In this document: in pieces, positions 1 through 6,302 of the stretch
Layout of the letters: every line of letters begins with the position of its first letter
Numbering within the stretch: position 1 is the stretch's first letter
DNA from: Anaerolineae bacterium
GTDB lineage: Bacteria > Chloroflexota > Anaerolineae > 4572-78 > NAK82
Length of the DNA stretch: 9,853 nt
NCBI GenBank assembly: GCA_030597485.1
Contig: JAUVRU010000041.1
Span: forward strand, 1 to 9,853
Reading direction: 5' to 3'
Program-made: the position numbers and the translations under genes
Notes under the pieces: generated by a model
Seen by the model: the letters and a program-made list of their open reading frames with translations, nothing else
What the model was told of the DNA's origin: nothing
The model's database searches: none

Positions 1-43
1 GCTTTGCCGTGCCAAGAACCGGGCCGGGCAAGATGCAGCCTCC

Positions 44-78
44 AACCCTTGCGAAGGTTCGCAACCTTCGCAAGGGTT
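44..78. repeat. Perfect 16-bp inverted repeat with 3-nt loop
   Basis: Arms at 44-59 and 63-78 are exact reverse complements around the loop cgc. Each arm is itself almost palindromic (aacc-c-tt-gcg-aaggtt), so the element could fold as one long hairpin or as two small ones. It lies about 40 nt past the stop codon of the leftward LysM/META gene and has no T-tract on either side, so it is not a classical intrinsic terminator, although it could end or protect that transcript. A second element with the same design but different sequence lies at 7521-7559, which points to a dispersed palindromic repeat class. The rest of 1-118 shows no gene. Confidence 0.85.
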
Positions 79-118
79 CAGTTCTCGCGTCGAGACGGAC
101 GGCTCAACCGTGGCGGCC

Positions 119-1249
119 TCACTGGCTGGAAGGAGACGGCAGGAGCATAAGCGTGCCGATCGAGCCGTCGTCCTGTTGATAGGTGAGGGCCAGCTTGCCG
201 ATATAGTAGCTCCATTGCATCGTGTTTTGCAGGGCGGTCAGATACTGCATTTCCTGCGTCATCAACGGCTCTGGACAGGCCATCAAAGTGGAGATGGCCG
301 GGCCGATGGTCAGTGACTGCGCGTCGTCGCTGCTGACGGGCGCGTTGTAGCGGTTGCAGCCGCCCGAGCCGGCGACCTGTCCATCGGCGAACTCGGCGGT
401 AATCGGCTCGTCGCCCTGGACGGGCTGGTCGAAATCGAGCTGCTCCACCGTCCAGCTGGTGCCCATCAGGTCCTGCAGCGACACCTGGCCCAGTTCCTCC
501 GAACCAACCTCAACCAACTGGCCGTCTTGCAGGGAGTAGGTCTTGCGCACTTTCAAGGTAGGGCAGCACATGGGATCGTCCGGCCCCTGGGTGACGATTT
601 CCATCACAATCTGCCCGTTCTGGATCGCCAGTGATTTGATCTGCGTTCGGTCGCCCAGCAGCACCGTGCCAGCGTTGACCGGCTGACCGTCCTGGTTGAC
701 CACCGCCGCCAGATAAGTGAAGGTCCCACTGCCGCCGGAGCTCTCAGCCAGCAGCACAGCGGCATCTTCCACCCCGTCGCCGTTGAGGTCGCCATAGGCC
801 ACCAGGTCACCCACAAAGGTAACAGTAGGCCGTGAGGCCCCACCCTCTACAAAGGGCTCACCTTCGTAGTAGCCGTCAACCAGCGTGACTGGCTGATCGT
901 AGATGCCGTCATAGCTGGCGTTCTTGAGCTGATCGACAGACAGGCGGCCTCCGCCACTACCAGGGGGCGCGGTCGTGCCCGTTGAGGTGGGTATCCAGAT
1001 CTTCTGTCCAGCCTCGATGGCATCGGGGTTGGTGATGGCGGTGAATCTGTCATCCTCGGCCGCCTTGGCGTTGGTGGCGTCTACGATGGCCGGGTAGGCC
1101 AGGGGATCGCCGTAGTACTTCTCCGCCAGTTTGCTCAGCCAGTCTCCCGCCTGGACGGTGTAGGCTTCGCCGTCCGGCGCCTGGGCGTAGGCGGGGCTGA
1201 GGCTGAGTGCTAACGCAAGTACGAGTGGTAACAACCATAGTTTACGCAT
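119..1249 (-). CDS. Secreted LysM and META-domain protein
   Basis: A 376-residue exported protein. Residues 1-22 form a signal peptide (MRKLW, a leucine-rich core, then AYA before Q23). Residues 29-87 form one LysM domain (YTVQAGDWLSKLAEKYYGD ... IEAGQKIWIP), a fold that binds peptidoglycan or related glycans. A Gly/Ser/Pro linker follows. Residues 154-162 have the DxNxDGxxxD pattern of a calcium-binding FG-GAP/EF-like loop. Residues 261-370 are a META/HslJ-type (DUF306) domain with the typical GSGGCNRYN and MACPEP segments. The start chosen is the ATG at 1249, which has AGGAG about nine bases upstream; an in-frame ATG 30 nt earlier lacks an SD and would spoil the signal peptide. The gene is probably a monocistron: it is separated from the PPK2 genes by 208 nt. 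The role is inferred to be cell-wall-associated. The substrate is unknown. Confidence 0.85.
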   Translation of the reverse strand: MRKLWLLPLVLALALSLSPAYAQAPDGEAYTVQAGDWLSKLAEKYYGDPLAYPAIVDATNAKAAEDDRFTAITNPDAIEAGQKIWIPTSTGTTAPPGSGGGRLSVDQLKNASYDGIYDQPVTLVDGYYEGEPFVEGGASRPTVTFVGDLVAYGDLNGDGVEDAAVLLAESSGGSGTFTYLAAVVNQDGQPVNAGTVLLGDRTQIKSLAIQNGQIVMEIVTQGPDDPMCCPTLKVRKTYSLQDGQLVEVGSEELGQVSLQDLMGTSWTVEQLDFDQPVQGDEPITAEFADGQVAGSGGCNRYNAPVSSDDAQSLTIGPAISTLMACPEPLMTQEMQYLTALQNTMQWSYYIGKLALTYQQDDGSIGTLMLLPSPSSQ

Positions 1250-1260
1250 TGAAAGTCTCC

Positions 1261-1289
1261 TTTTTTTCAGTGGAGTCATTCATTGTCAA
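1261..1289 (-). promoter_or_regulatory. Weak candidate promoter of the LysM/META gene
   Basis: On the minus strand a perfect TTGACA (1284-1289) lies upstream of the gene, but 17 nt downstream there is only an A-run (1261-1266), not a recognisable -10 box. The hexamer may be chance. The rest of 1250-1457 shows no gene or clear terminator. Confidence 0.22.
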
Positions 1290-1457
1290 CCGCTGGAATC
1301 GTGTCTTTTGGATCTTTTGTCATCCATCACCCTTCGTTTTCTTCAGACGGCGCTTCAGGCAATGCACTGGTTCTGTGGGGTCGATGGCGTTTGTGATGAG
1401 GCGTGGTCGTGCCCAGATTCCCCGAGTCTTCTTCATTGAAATCAGTGCTCTGTTGCT

Positions 1458-2249
1458 TCAGTCAGTCTTCTTCGCCCCCTTCTTTCTCTTCTTGCCCTTC
1501 TTCTTGCCGGCTTTGACCGAGGGCTTCGTCGGCTGGTAGTCAAGCTCCTTGCTCAAGACCCCCACCAGCGTACGCAGAGTCTTGGCCCGGCCGAACCATT
1601 TGCAGTTGCCTTCCACAATCGTCCATGGTGCTGTATAGGTGCTGGTCTTCAGCAGCATATCCTCCAGGGCGACCGCGTACTGGTCCCATTTCTCCCGGTT
1701 GCGCCAATCTTCGCCGGTGATCTTCCACCGCTTGTAGTCCGTCTCTTGGCGCTCCTGAAAGCGACGCATCTGTTCCTCTGGGCTGATATGAAGCCAGAAC
1801 TTGACCAGAATCATGCCGAAATCCACCAGCTGGCGCTCAAACTGGTTGATCTCGCGATAGGCACGCTTCCATTCCTCTTCGGTGCAGAAGCCCTCAACTC
1901 GTTCCACCAACACGCGCCCGTACCAGCTGCGGTCAAAGATGAGGATTTGCTTTTCGTCAGGTGGTTTCAGCCGCTGCCAGAAGCGCCACAGGTAGTGGTG
2001 GGTCTGGCCCTCGCCCGTCGGCGCTGCGATGGGCAACACCTCATAGCCGCGAGGGTCCAGCCTCTCGGTGACACGTTTGATGTTACCCCCCTTACCGGCG
2101 GCATCCCAGCCTTCGTACACTATCACCAGCGTCCGCTTCTGGGCGTAGAGTTGGTAGGCCAGCTCTCGCAATTGCAGCTGGTAGGGGATCAACCTCTCGA
2201 CGTATTCCTCTTTCGTCAGGCTCTGGCTCAGGTCCACGGTTTCCAGCAT
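1458..2249 (-). CDS. ppk2: Polyphosphate kinase 2 family protein, second of tandem pair
   Basis: A cytosolic phosphotransferase of 263 residues that uses polyphosphate as phosphate donor (or acceptor) for nucleotides. Walker A is GWDAAGKG at residues 47-54. Walker B is FDRSWYGRV at 105-113, followed by LVERVEGFC. The KFWLHIS and EDWRNREKW segments form the lid region. Single-domain length is normal. Wording such as IAAPTGE, HYLWRFW and VERVEGFC resembles, from memory, the C-terminal half of two-domain polyphosphate:AMP phosphotransferases (class II), so AMP to ADP is the likeliest reaction, but class cannot be fixed from motifs alone. The start is ATG 2249, with GGAGG seven bases upstream; the in-frame TTG at 2255 sits directly on that SD. 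The ATG lies 2 nt after the stop of the upstream paralogue, so the two are translationally coupled. Oddity: residues 246-261 are a lysine-rich tail with 11 basic residues. Confidence 0.9.
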   Translation of the reverse strand: MLETVDLSQSLTKEEYVERLIPYQLQLRELAYQLYAQKRTLVIVYEGWDAAGKGGNIKRVTERLDPRGYEVLPIAAPTGEGQTHHYLWRFWQRLKPPDEKQILIFDRSWYGRVLVERVEGFCTEEEWKRAYREINQFERQLVDFGMILVKFWLHISPEEQMRRFQERQETDYKRWKITGEDWRNREKWDQYAVALEDMLLKTSTYTAPWTIVEGNCKWFGRAKTLRTLVGVLSKELDYQPTKPSVKAGKKKGKKRKKGAKKTD

Positions 2250-2251
2250 GC

Positions 2252-3097
2252 TCAACCCTCCCCGTGGCCCTGTAATTCGCCCGGTAGGCCTTTGTCTGCC
2301 GTGGTGCCGGTCTCATCCACCTCGACCGGGAGGGGGAGCTGGGCTGATACCATCGGCACCTGGCCGACTACTGACAGCGGCGCACCGCGTTGCCCCAAGG
2401 CTTCCTGCAACCGCCGAGCGATCGTCTCGACGATCTTCACGTGTGCCCAGTAACGGTCTGTCGCTTCCACAATGGTCCACGGCCCCCATTCTGTTTCAGT
2501 GCGTTCCAGCATCTCCTCGACAGCCACCGTGTATTCTTCGTACCTGCGGTGATGTTCCCAGTCCTCTGGCTGCACATGCCAGGCTGTCAGCGGGTCCTTC
2601 TCCAGACTCTTGAAGCGCCGTCTTTGCTCGTCTTTGCTGATGTGCAGCCAGAACTTAATCACTACATAGCCGTCGTCAGCCATGGTGCGTTCGAAGTCCA
2701 TGATGTCCCGATAGGCTCTGCGCCACAGTGACTCTGGCGCCAACTCTTCCACGCGCTCTACCAGTACCCGACCATACCAGCTGCGGTCGAAGATGGCCAT
2801 CTGGCCATAGTTGGGCAGCTTGAGCCAGAAGCGCCACAGCCACGGCATATGTGTCTCGTAGGTGCGCGGTGCCTGAACAGGATAGAGCTTGAAGCCCCGA
2901 GGGTCCAGCCGTTGGGTGAGGGCGCTGATGGAGGTGCCTTTGCCGGCCGCGTCCCATCCTTCAAAGACGATCACACTGGGAATGCCTGCCTCCCAGCATG
3001 CCTTTTGCAGGTCGTACAACCTGTTGCGCAACTGCGGCATGCGCTCCTTGTACTTCTTCTGGGGCAGATTCTTGTTAAGGTCTATCTTCTCCAGCAT
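2252..3097 (-). CDS. ppk2: Polyphosphate kinase 2 family protein, first of tandem pair
   Basis: A 281-residue PPK2 protein, paralogous to its downstream neighbour: both begin MLExxDL, and both carry GWDAAGKG (residues 47-54), LDPRG, a WRFW segment, FDRSWYGRVLVERVE (103-117 here) and KFWLHIS. It differs after the P-loop (TSISAL rather than GNIKRV) and in the nucleotide-side segment (YPVQAPRTYETHMPW), so the two may prefer different nucleotides or lengths of polyphosphate. The last 45 residues or so form a low-complexity Pro/Gly/Val tail outside the kinase fold. The ATG at 3097 has GAGGG five bases upstream. The gene is first in a two-gene operon; the likely promoter is at 3481-3509, giving a long leader. 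Whether the paralogues form a hetero-oligomer is inference. The kinase family is clear; the exact substrate class is not. Confidence 0.9.
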   Translation of the reverse strand: MLEKIDLNKNLPQKKYKERMPQLRNRLYDLQKACWEAGIPSVIVFEGWDAAGKGTSISALTQRLDPRGFKLYPVQAPRTYETHMPWLWRFWLKLPNYGQMAIFDRSWYGRVLVERVEELAPESLWRRAYRDIMDFERTMADDGYVVIKFWLHISKDEQRRRFKSLEKDPLTAWHVQPEDWEHHRRYEEYTVAVEEMLERTETEWGPWTIVEATDRYWAHVKIVETIARRLQEALGQRGAPLSVVGQVPMVSAQLPLPVEVDETGTTADKGLPGELQGHGEG

Positions 3098-3103
3098 GTT
3101 CCC

Positions 3104-3253
3104 TCATCTCCCCCTCCGTGAGTCAGAGCCGACAACGGAGGAAATCGAACAGTCATTTCGCGATCCAACCCATCGGAACTCACCCCGCAGAATACGGCCT
3201 CGCGTGCCCGTTACGCTGACAACCGCAGGGCACGCGTTTCGGGAGCAACCCAT
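3104..3253 (-). CDS. Possible 49-residue leader ORF ahead of the ppk2 pair
   Basis: An ATG at 3251-3253 is preceded by a perfect AGGAGG at six bases and opens 49 codons rich in Arg, Ser and Val, with three Cys. The TGA (3104-3106) falls 6 nt before the ATG of the first ppk2, so a ribosome finishing here could restart at ppk2. The SD is one arm of an 8-bp hairpin (3260-3291). I recognise no family, and the composition is not strongly protein-like, so this may be a regulatory leader peptide or chance. Confidence 0.3.
   Translation of the reverse strand: MGCSRNACPAVVSVTGTRGRILRGEFRWVGSRNDCSISSVVGSDSRRGR
3201..3236 (-). promoter_or_regulatory. 9-bp hairpin in ppk2 leader
   Basis: Perfect arms cgcgtgccc (3201-3209) and gggcacgcg (3228-3236) enclose an 18-nt loop. 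On the minus strand it lies inside the possible leader ORF, about 100 nt before ppk2, and is GC-rich enough to form in RNA. There is no T-tract, so it is not a plain terminator. Confidence 0.5.
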
Positions 3254-3259
3254 GCCAAT

Positions 3260-3291
3260 CCTCCTGAAAAGACTGCCGGAACATCAGGAGG
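3260..3291 (-). promoter_or_regulatory. SD-sequestering hairpin in ppk2 leader
   Basis: On the minus strand CCTCCTGA (3284-3291) is the exact complement of TCAGGAGG (3260-3267), with a 16-nt loop between. The 3' arm contains the AGGAGG that serves the ATG at 3253. This is the layout of a translational switch in which an anti-SD masks the SD. Function is inferred; the pairing is directly visible. Confidence 0.5.
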
Positions 3292-3480
3292 TGGGGGAGC
3301 GGATACGAAGATGGGTGTGGCTATGCCATACGATGGATCCAGGCGCAGAGGAAGGCAATTTCGATACGGCTGGCACGTCCCCCAACCGGGGCTGCATTGT
3401 GTGCAGACACCAGCGTCAGACTGCTTCTGGTCCCGGAAATAGCGGTCGTTGCCCCTTGCCGCTGCTGGGTGTCGGCTGCA

Positions 3481-3509
3481 AGTATAGCACAGACGTGGGT
3501 CAAAGACAA
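3481..3509 (-). promoter_or_regulatory. Extended -10 promoter for the ppk2 operon
   Basis: On the minus strand TTGTCT (3504-3509), a 17-nt spacer and TATACT (3481-3486) form a good sigma-70-type promoter, with TGC just before the -10 giving an extended -10. Transcription would start near 3474, leaving a leader of about 375 nt before the first ppk2. It lies back to back with the rightward promoter at 3625. Confidence 0.6.
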
Positions 3510-3529
3510 CCTGTATCCTTGGAAGGTAT

Positions 3530-3558
3530 ACCCCTCCGGTCACTGAGGCCGGAGGGGT
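3530..3558. repeat. 10-bp inverted repeat between divergent promoters
   Basis: Arms acccctccgg (3530-3539) and ccggaggggt (3549-3558) are exact complements around a 9-nt loop. An alternative pairing, ggtcac (3538-3543) with gtgacc (3557-3562), overlaps it, and a small ccggg/cccgg stem (3562-3576) follows. It lies about 20 nt upstream of the leftward -35 box and about 65 nt upstream of the rightward one. It could be a shared operator or a bidirectional terminator. The remainder of 3098-3687 holds only the leader and promoters described separately; I see no tRNA or known ncRNA. Confidence 0.5.
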
Positions 3559-3624
3559 GACCCGGGAATCGCCCGGACAGGCTCGTTTCCGGATGGGCGG
3601 AACAGACCCACCTCTCGAATCAAT

Positions 3625-3653
3625 TTGCTCCAGTGATTCAGCCGTGATACAAT
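3625..3653 (+). promoter_or_regulatory. Extended -10 promoter for the S41-S41-smpB genes
   Basis: TTGCTC (3625-3630), a 17-nt spacer and TACAAT (3648-3653) form the promoter, and TGA directly before the -10 makes an extended -10 motif. The predicted start near 3660 gives a leader of about 28 nt to the ATG at 3688. Confidence 0.65.
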
Positions 3654-3687
3654 GGGCCGAATCCTTTGACGGTAGATGTGGAGGCAA

Positions 3688-4896
3688 ATGCGAGACCGAA
3701 CATACGCCATTGTAGTATTGCTGTTGGCTGCCCTGCTGCTCTTCGGCCTGGGGGCAGCCGCTGGCTATGGGGGCCACTGGTACCTCACCCGCAATAATCC
3801 CACCGGCGAGGAAGTCGACCGGTTCGGCGTCTTCTGGGAGACGTGGCGGATTGTTGAGGATGACTTCTACGGTGACATCCCTCAGGACCCAGCTCCCGTC
3901 TATGGCGCTGTGCGCGGTGCCGTGGACACATTGCAAGACCCCTACACCATCTTCGTTGAACCCCAGCCCCGCGCCCTGGAAAAGGCGGAACTGGAAGGGA
4001 AGTTTGGCGGGATTGGCGCTTTCGTCACTCGGGGACCGGAGGGGGAAGTCATCCTCACCCCCATGGTCGATTCGCCGGCTGAGAAGGCGGGCGTGCAAAA
4101 AGAGGATGTGCTGGTGCAGGTGGACGATACTCCCATCTCGCCTGACATGACGACTGAGGACGTGGTCATGCTCATTCGGGGCGAGGTGGATACCGAGGTG
4201 ACGCTGACGCTGCGCCGGGCCGAGGTCGAGGATCCGGTGGTGGTGGTCATCACCCGTCAGGTTATTGAGACGCCATCGGTTGATTGGCGGGTGCTGGAGC
4301 AAGACCCCAATATCGGTTATATCCATGTCCGGCTCTTCACCGAGCGCACCGATAAAGAGATCAAACGCGCCATCGAGGGCTTGACGGAGGCCGGTGTCAC
4401 TAGCTTGGTGGTGGACCTGCGGGACAACGGGGGCGGGTTGTTGGCCGCCGCTGTGGACGTGTCCAGCCAGTTCCTGGACAACGGGGTTGTGCTCTACGAG
4501 AATCGGCAGGGTCAGTCCGAGAAGTCGTATGCGGTGAAAACAGGGGGCAGAGCGCTGGATCAGCCGCTGACCGTGCTGGTGAACGCAGGCACCGCCAGCG
4601 CGTCGGAGATTGTGGCCGGCGCATTGCAGGATCACCAACGCGCCCCCCTGATTGGAGAACGCACCTTTGGCAAGGGATCGGTGCAGCTGGTGTATGACCT
4701 GTCGGACCAATCTTCGCTGCACGTGACCGTTGCTCGCTGGCTGACGCCTGACCGCCACCAGATCGACGGTCAAGGGCTTACGCCTGATATTGAGGTGGTG
4801 GTCTCGGAAGAGGACAGAGCCAACGGCACCGACCCTCAGCTGGAGCGGGCTGTCGCCTATTTGCGGGAGCAGGGTGAGCAGGGAGTAGGGGAGTAG
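3688..4896 (+). CDS. C-terminal processing peptidase, S41 family (first copy)
   Basis: A 402-residue membrane-anchored serine protease of the CtpA/Prc type, which cuts near the C-termini of extracytoplasmic proteins. Residues 7-29 are a hydrophobic N-terminal anchor. Residues 43-95 are the N-terminal helical part (FWETWRIVEDDFYG). A PDZ domain covers about 105-178 (GGIGAFV ... LIRG). The peptidase core includes DLRDNGGG (243-250), catalytic Ser304 in GTASASE, and Lys329 in TFGKG, the usual 25 residues apart, so the Ser/Lys dyad is intact. One variation is NGGG where the family commonly has NPGG. The ATG at 3688 was chosen because TGGAGG lies just upstream (short spacing); an in-frame ATG at 3676 would add four residues but has no SD. 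The C-terminal QGEQGVGE and the TAG stop are encoded by G-rich repeat DNA that runs on into the following inverted repeat. Confidence 0.9.
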   Translation: MRDRTYAIVVLLLAALLLFGLGAAAGYGGHWYLTRNNPTGEEVDRFGVFWETWRIVEDDFYGDIPQDPAPVYGAVRGAVDTLQDPYTIFVEPQPRALEKAELEGKFGGIGAFVTRGPEGEVILTPMVDSPAEKAGVQKEDVLVQVDDTPISPDMTTEDVVMLIRGEVDTEVTLTLRRAEVEDPVVVVITRQVIETPSVDWRVLEQDPNIGYIHVRLFTERTDKEIKRAIEGLTEAGVTSLVVDLRDNGGGLLAAAVDVSSQFLDNGVVLYENRQGQSEKSYAVKTGGRALDQPLTVLVNAGTASASEIVAGALQDHQRAPLIGERTFGKGSVQLVYDLSDQSSLHVTVARWLTPDRHQIDGQGLTPDIEVVVSEEDRANGTDPQLERAVAYLREQGEQGVGE

Positions 4897-5019
4897 GAAG
4901 TAGGAAGCAACGCACAGGGGTTGGAGGGTCTGCTACGAGTCCGGGAAGCAGAGAGTGGGGCGAGGAAAGCGGCATCACTGACCTTTCCCTTGCCTCTTAC
5001 GCTTTACTCCCTACTTCCT
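4895..5019. repeat. Imperfect inverted repeat between the S41 genes
   Basis: Arms 4895-4910 (aggaagtaggaagcaa) and 5004-5019 match as reverse complements at 14 of 16 positions. Inside is a further 6-bp stem (ggaaag 4964-4969, ctttcc 4983-4988). The left arm continues a run of gagtagg-like units that starts in the last codons of the upstream gene and includes its stop codon. The element fills most of the 170-nt gap and resembles a small non-coding insertion (MITE-like), which is an inference. No terminator with a T-tract is seen, so transcription may pass through to the second protease. Confidence 0.5.
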
Positions 5020-5066
5020 GTTGCTTATTCTCCAACTTGGGGCGGCATGGAGAGAGGGAAGAGGAC

Positions 5067-6302
5067 ATGGGCATCGGTGAGTTTTTCAAAGCAGTTGTCA
5101 GGCTGACAGTCATCGCCACCTTGACGGCGCTGGTGATACTGAGCGCCTTTGGTGTCGGCTATCTTTTGCGAGCGGCGCAAACGACGGAGGTAGCTGCGGC
5201 TGTCCCCACCCCTGAGATTGTCTTGACGGACGAGGATGCCCCGTCGGAGTTTGATGTCTTCTGGGAGGCGTGGGCATTTGTCGAAGATCGATTCTACGGG
5301 AAAGTTCCCGACGAACAAGAGCGGGTCTACGGCGCCATCCGTGGCATGGTCAACACCTTCGGCGATCAAAACACCGCCTTCATTGAGCCAAGCCGGGCAG
5401 CCATCTTCCGCGAGGACGCGACCGGCAGCTTCGAGGGGATCGGCGCGACCGTGCGCCTGGACGAGATGGGGCGGCTGTACATCGCCGAGCCATTCGCCGG
5501 ACGCCCGGCCGCCGAGGCGGGACTGCTCCAGGGAGACGTCGTGCTGGAAGTCGACGGTGTGTCTATTCTGGGCATGAGCCTTTATGAGGCGATTTCCCTC
5601 ATCAGGGGCCCGGCCGACAGCACGGTGGTGCTCACCATCTACCGCGACGGGGTTGATGAGCCGTTTGAAGTGTCCATCGTGCGGGCCCGCATCGAAATCG
5701 AGGTGGTGGAGTCCGAGAGATTGGAGGGTGACATTGGCTATGTCAGCCTGTCGGAATTCAGCCGGGGGGCCAGCGTGAAGGTGGGCGATGCCATAGAAGC
5801 GCTGGAGGCAGAGGGCGAGTTGAAGGGTCTCATCCTGGATCTCCGTAACAACCCGGGCGGCTTGCTTGACGAGGCCATCTTTGTGGGCAACCAGTTCATT
5901 GACGAGGGTATGCTCACCATCGAGCGGCAAAAGGACGGCCCGGACCAGGTCTTCGAGGCACAGGCAGGCGGCGTGGCCACCCAGGTGCCGCTGGTGGTGC
6001 TGGTCAACGGGGGCAGCGCCAGCGCCGCCGAGATTGTCGCCGGTGCCGTCCAGGACCACGGGCGGGGTCAGCTGGTGGGCGAGCAGACGTTCGGCAAGGG
6101 GACGGTGCAGATCCCACACACCCTGAGCGATGGGTCTGAGCTGCGGGTGACCATAGCCGAGTGGCTCACCCCTGATGAGCGACAGATCAACCACGAAGGG
6201 ATTACCCCCGATATCGAGGTGGAACGCACCCAGGAGGATTACGTTGAAGGACGCGACCCGCAGCTGGATCGGGCTATCGAATACCTGATGGAGAACCGGT
6301 GA
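5067..6302 (+). CDS. C-terminal processing peptidase, S41 family (second copy)
   Basis: A 411-residue paralogue of the preceding protease. Residues 8-36 form the hydrophobic anchor, residues 59-110 the N-terminal helical part (FDVFWEAWAFVEDRFYG), and about 121-190 a PDZ domain (FEGIGATV ... LIRG). The peptidase core has DLRNNPGG (258-265), Ser319 in GGSASAAE and Lys344 in TFGKG, again 25 residues apart, so it should be active. The linker after the anchor is rich in Ala/Val/Thr/Pro. The ATG at 5067 is taken as start because it places the anchor at the N-terminus and has a purine-rich GGGAAGAGG just upstream, although the spacing is short; a TTG at 5037 would add ten charged residues. It ends in a GTGA overlap with smpB, so the two are translationally coupled. 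The two proteases probably arose by tandem duplication and have since diverged clearly. Confidence 0.9.
   Translation: MGIGEFFKAVVRLTVIATLTALVILSAFGVGYLLRAAQTTEVAAAVPTPEIVLTDEDAPSEFDVFWEAWAFVEDRFYGKVPDEQERVYGAIRGMVNTFGDQNTAFIEPSRAAIFREDATGSFEGIGATVRLDEMGRLYIAEPFAGRPAAEAGLLQGDVVLEVDGVSILGMSLYEAISLIRGPADSTVVLTIYRDGVDEPFEVSIVRARIEIEVVESERLEGDIGYVSLSEFSRGASVKVGDAIEALEAEGELKGLILDLRNNPGGLLDEAIFVGNQFIDEGMLTIERQKDGPDQVFEAQAGGVATQVPLVVLVNGGSASAAEIVAGAVQDHGRGQLVGEQTFGKGTVQIPHTLSDGSELRVTIAEWLTPDERQINHEGITPDIEVERTQEDYVEGRDPQLDRAIEYLMENR

Noticed and set aside
1746..3560. Rightward open frames of 113-235 codons across the ppk2 genes and leader
   Set aside because: They oppose well-supported ppk2 coding, and the part beyond 3098 reads as random Arg/Pro/Ser-rich sequence with no SD.
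3098..3675. tRNA, SRP RNA, RNase P RNA or a known riboswitch
   Set aside because: None of the conserved core sequences of these RNAs is present on either strand.
3211..4773. 520-codon leftward open frame
   Set aside because: It lies opposite the first S41 protease, has no recognisable domain or SD, and is a GC-rich antisense shadow.
4881..4910. CRISPR or tandem-repeat array
   Set aside because: The gagtagg-like units are few and irregular, without unique spacers.
5025..6194. 389-codon leftward open frame
   Set aside because: It is the antisense shadow of the second S41 protease; its His/Gln/Leu-rich translation has no family signature.
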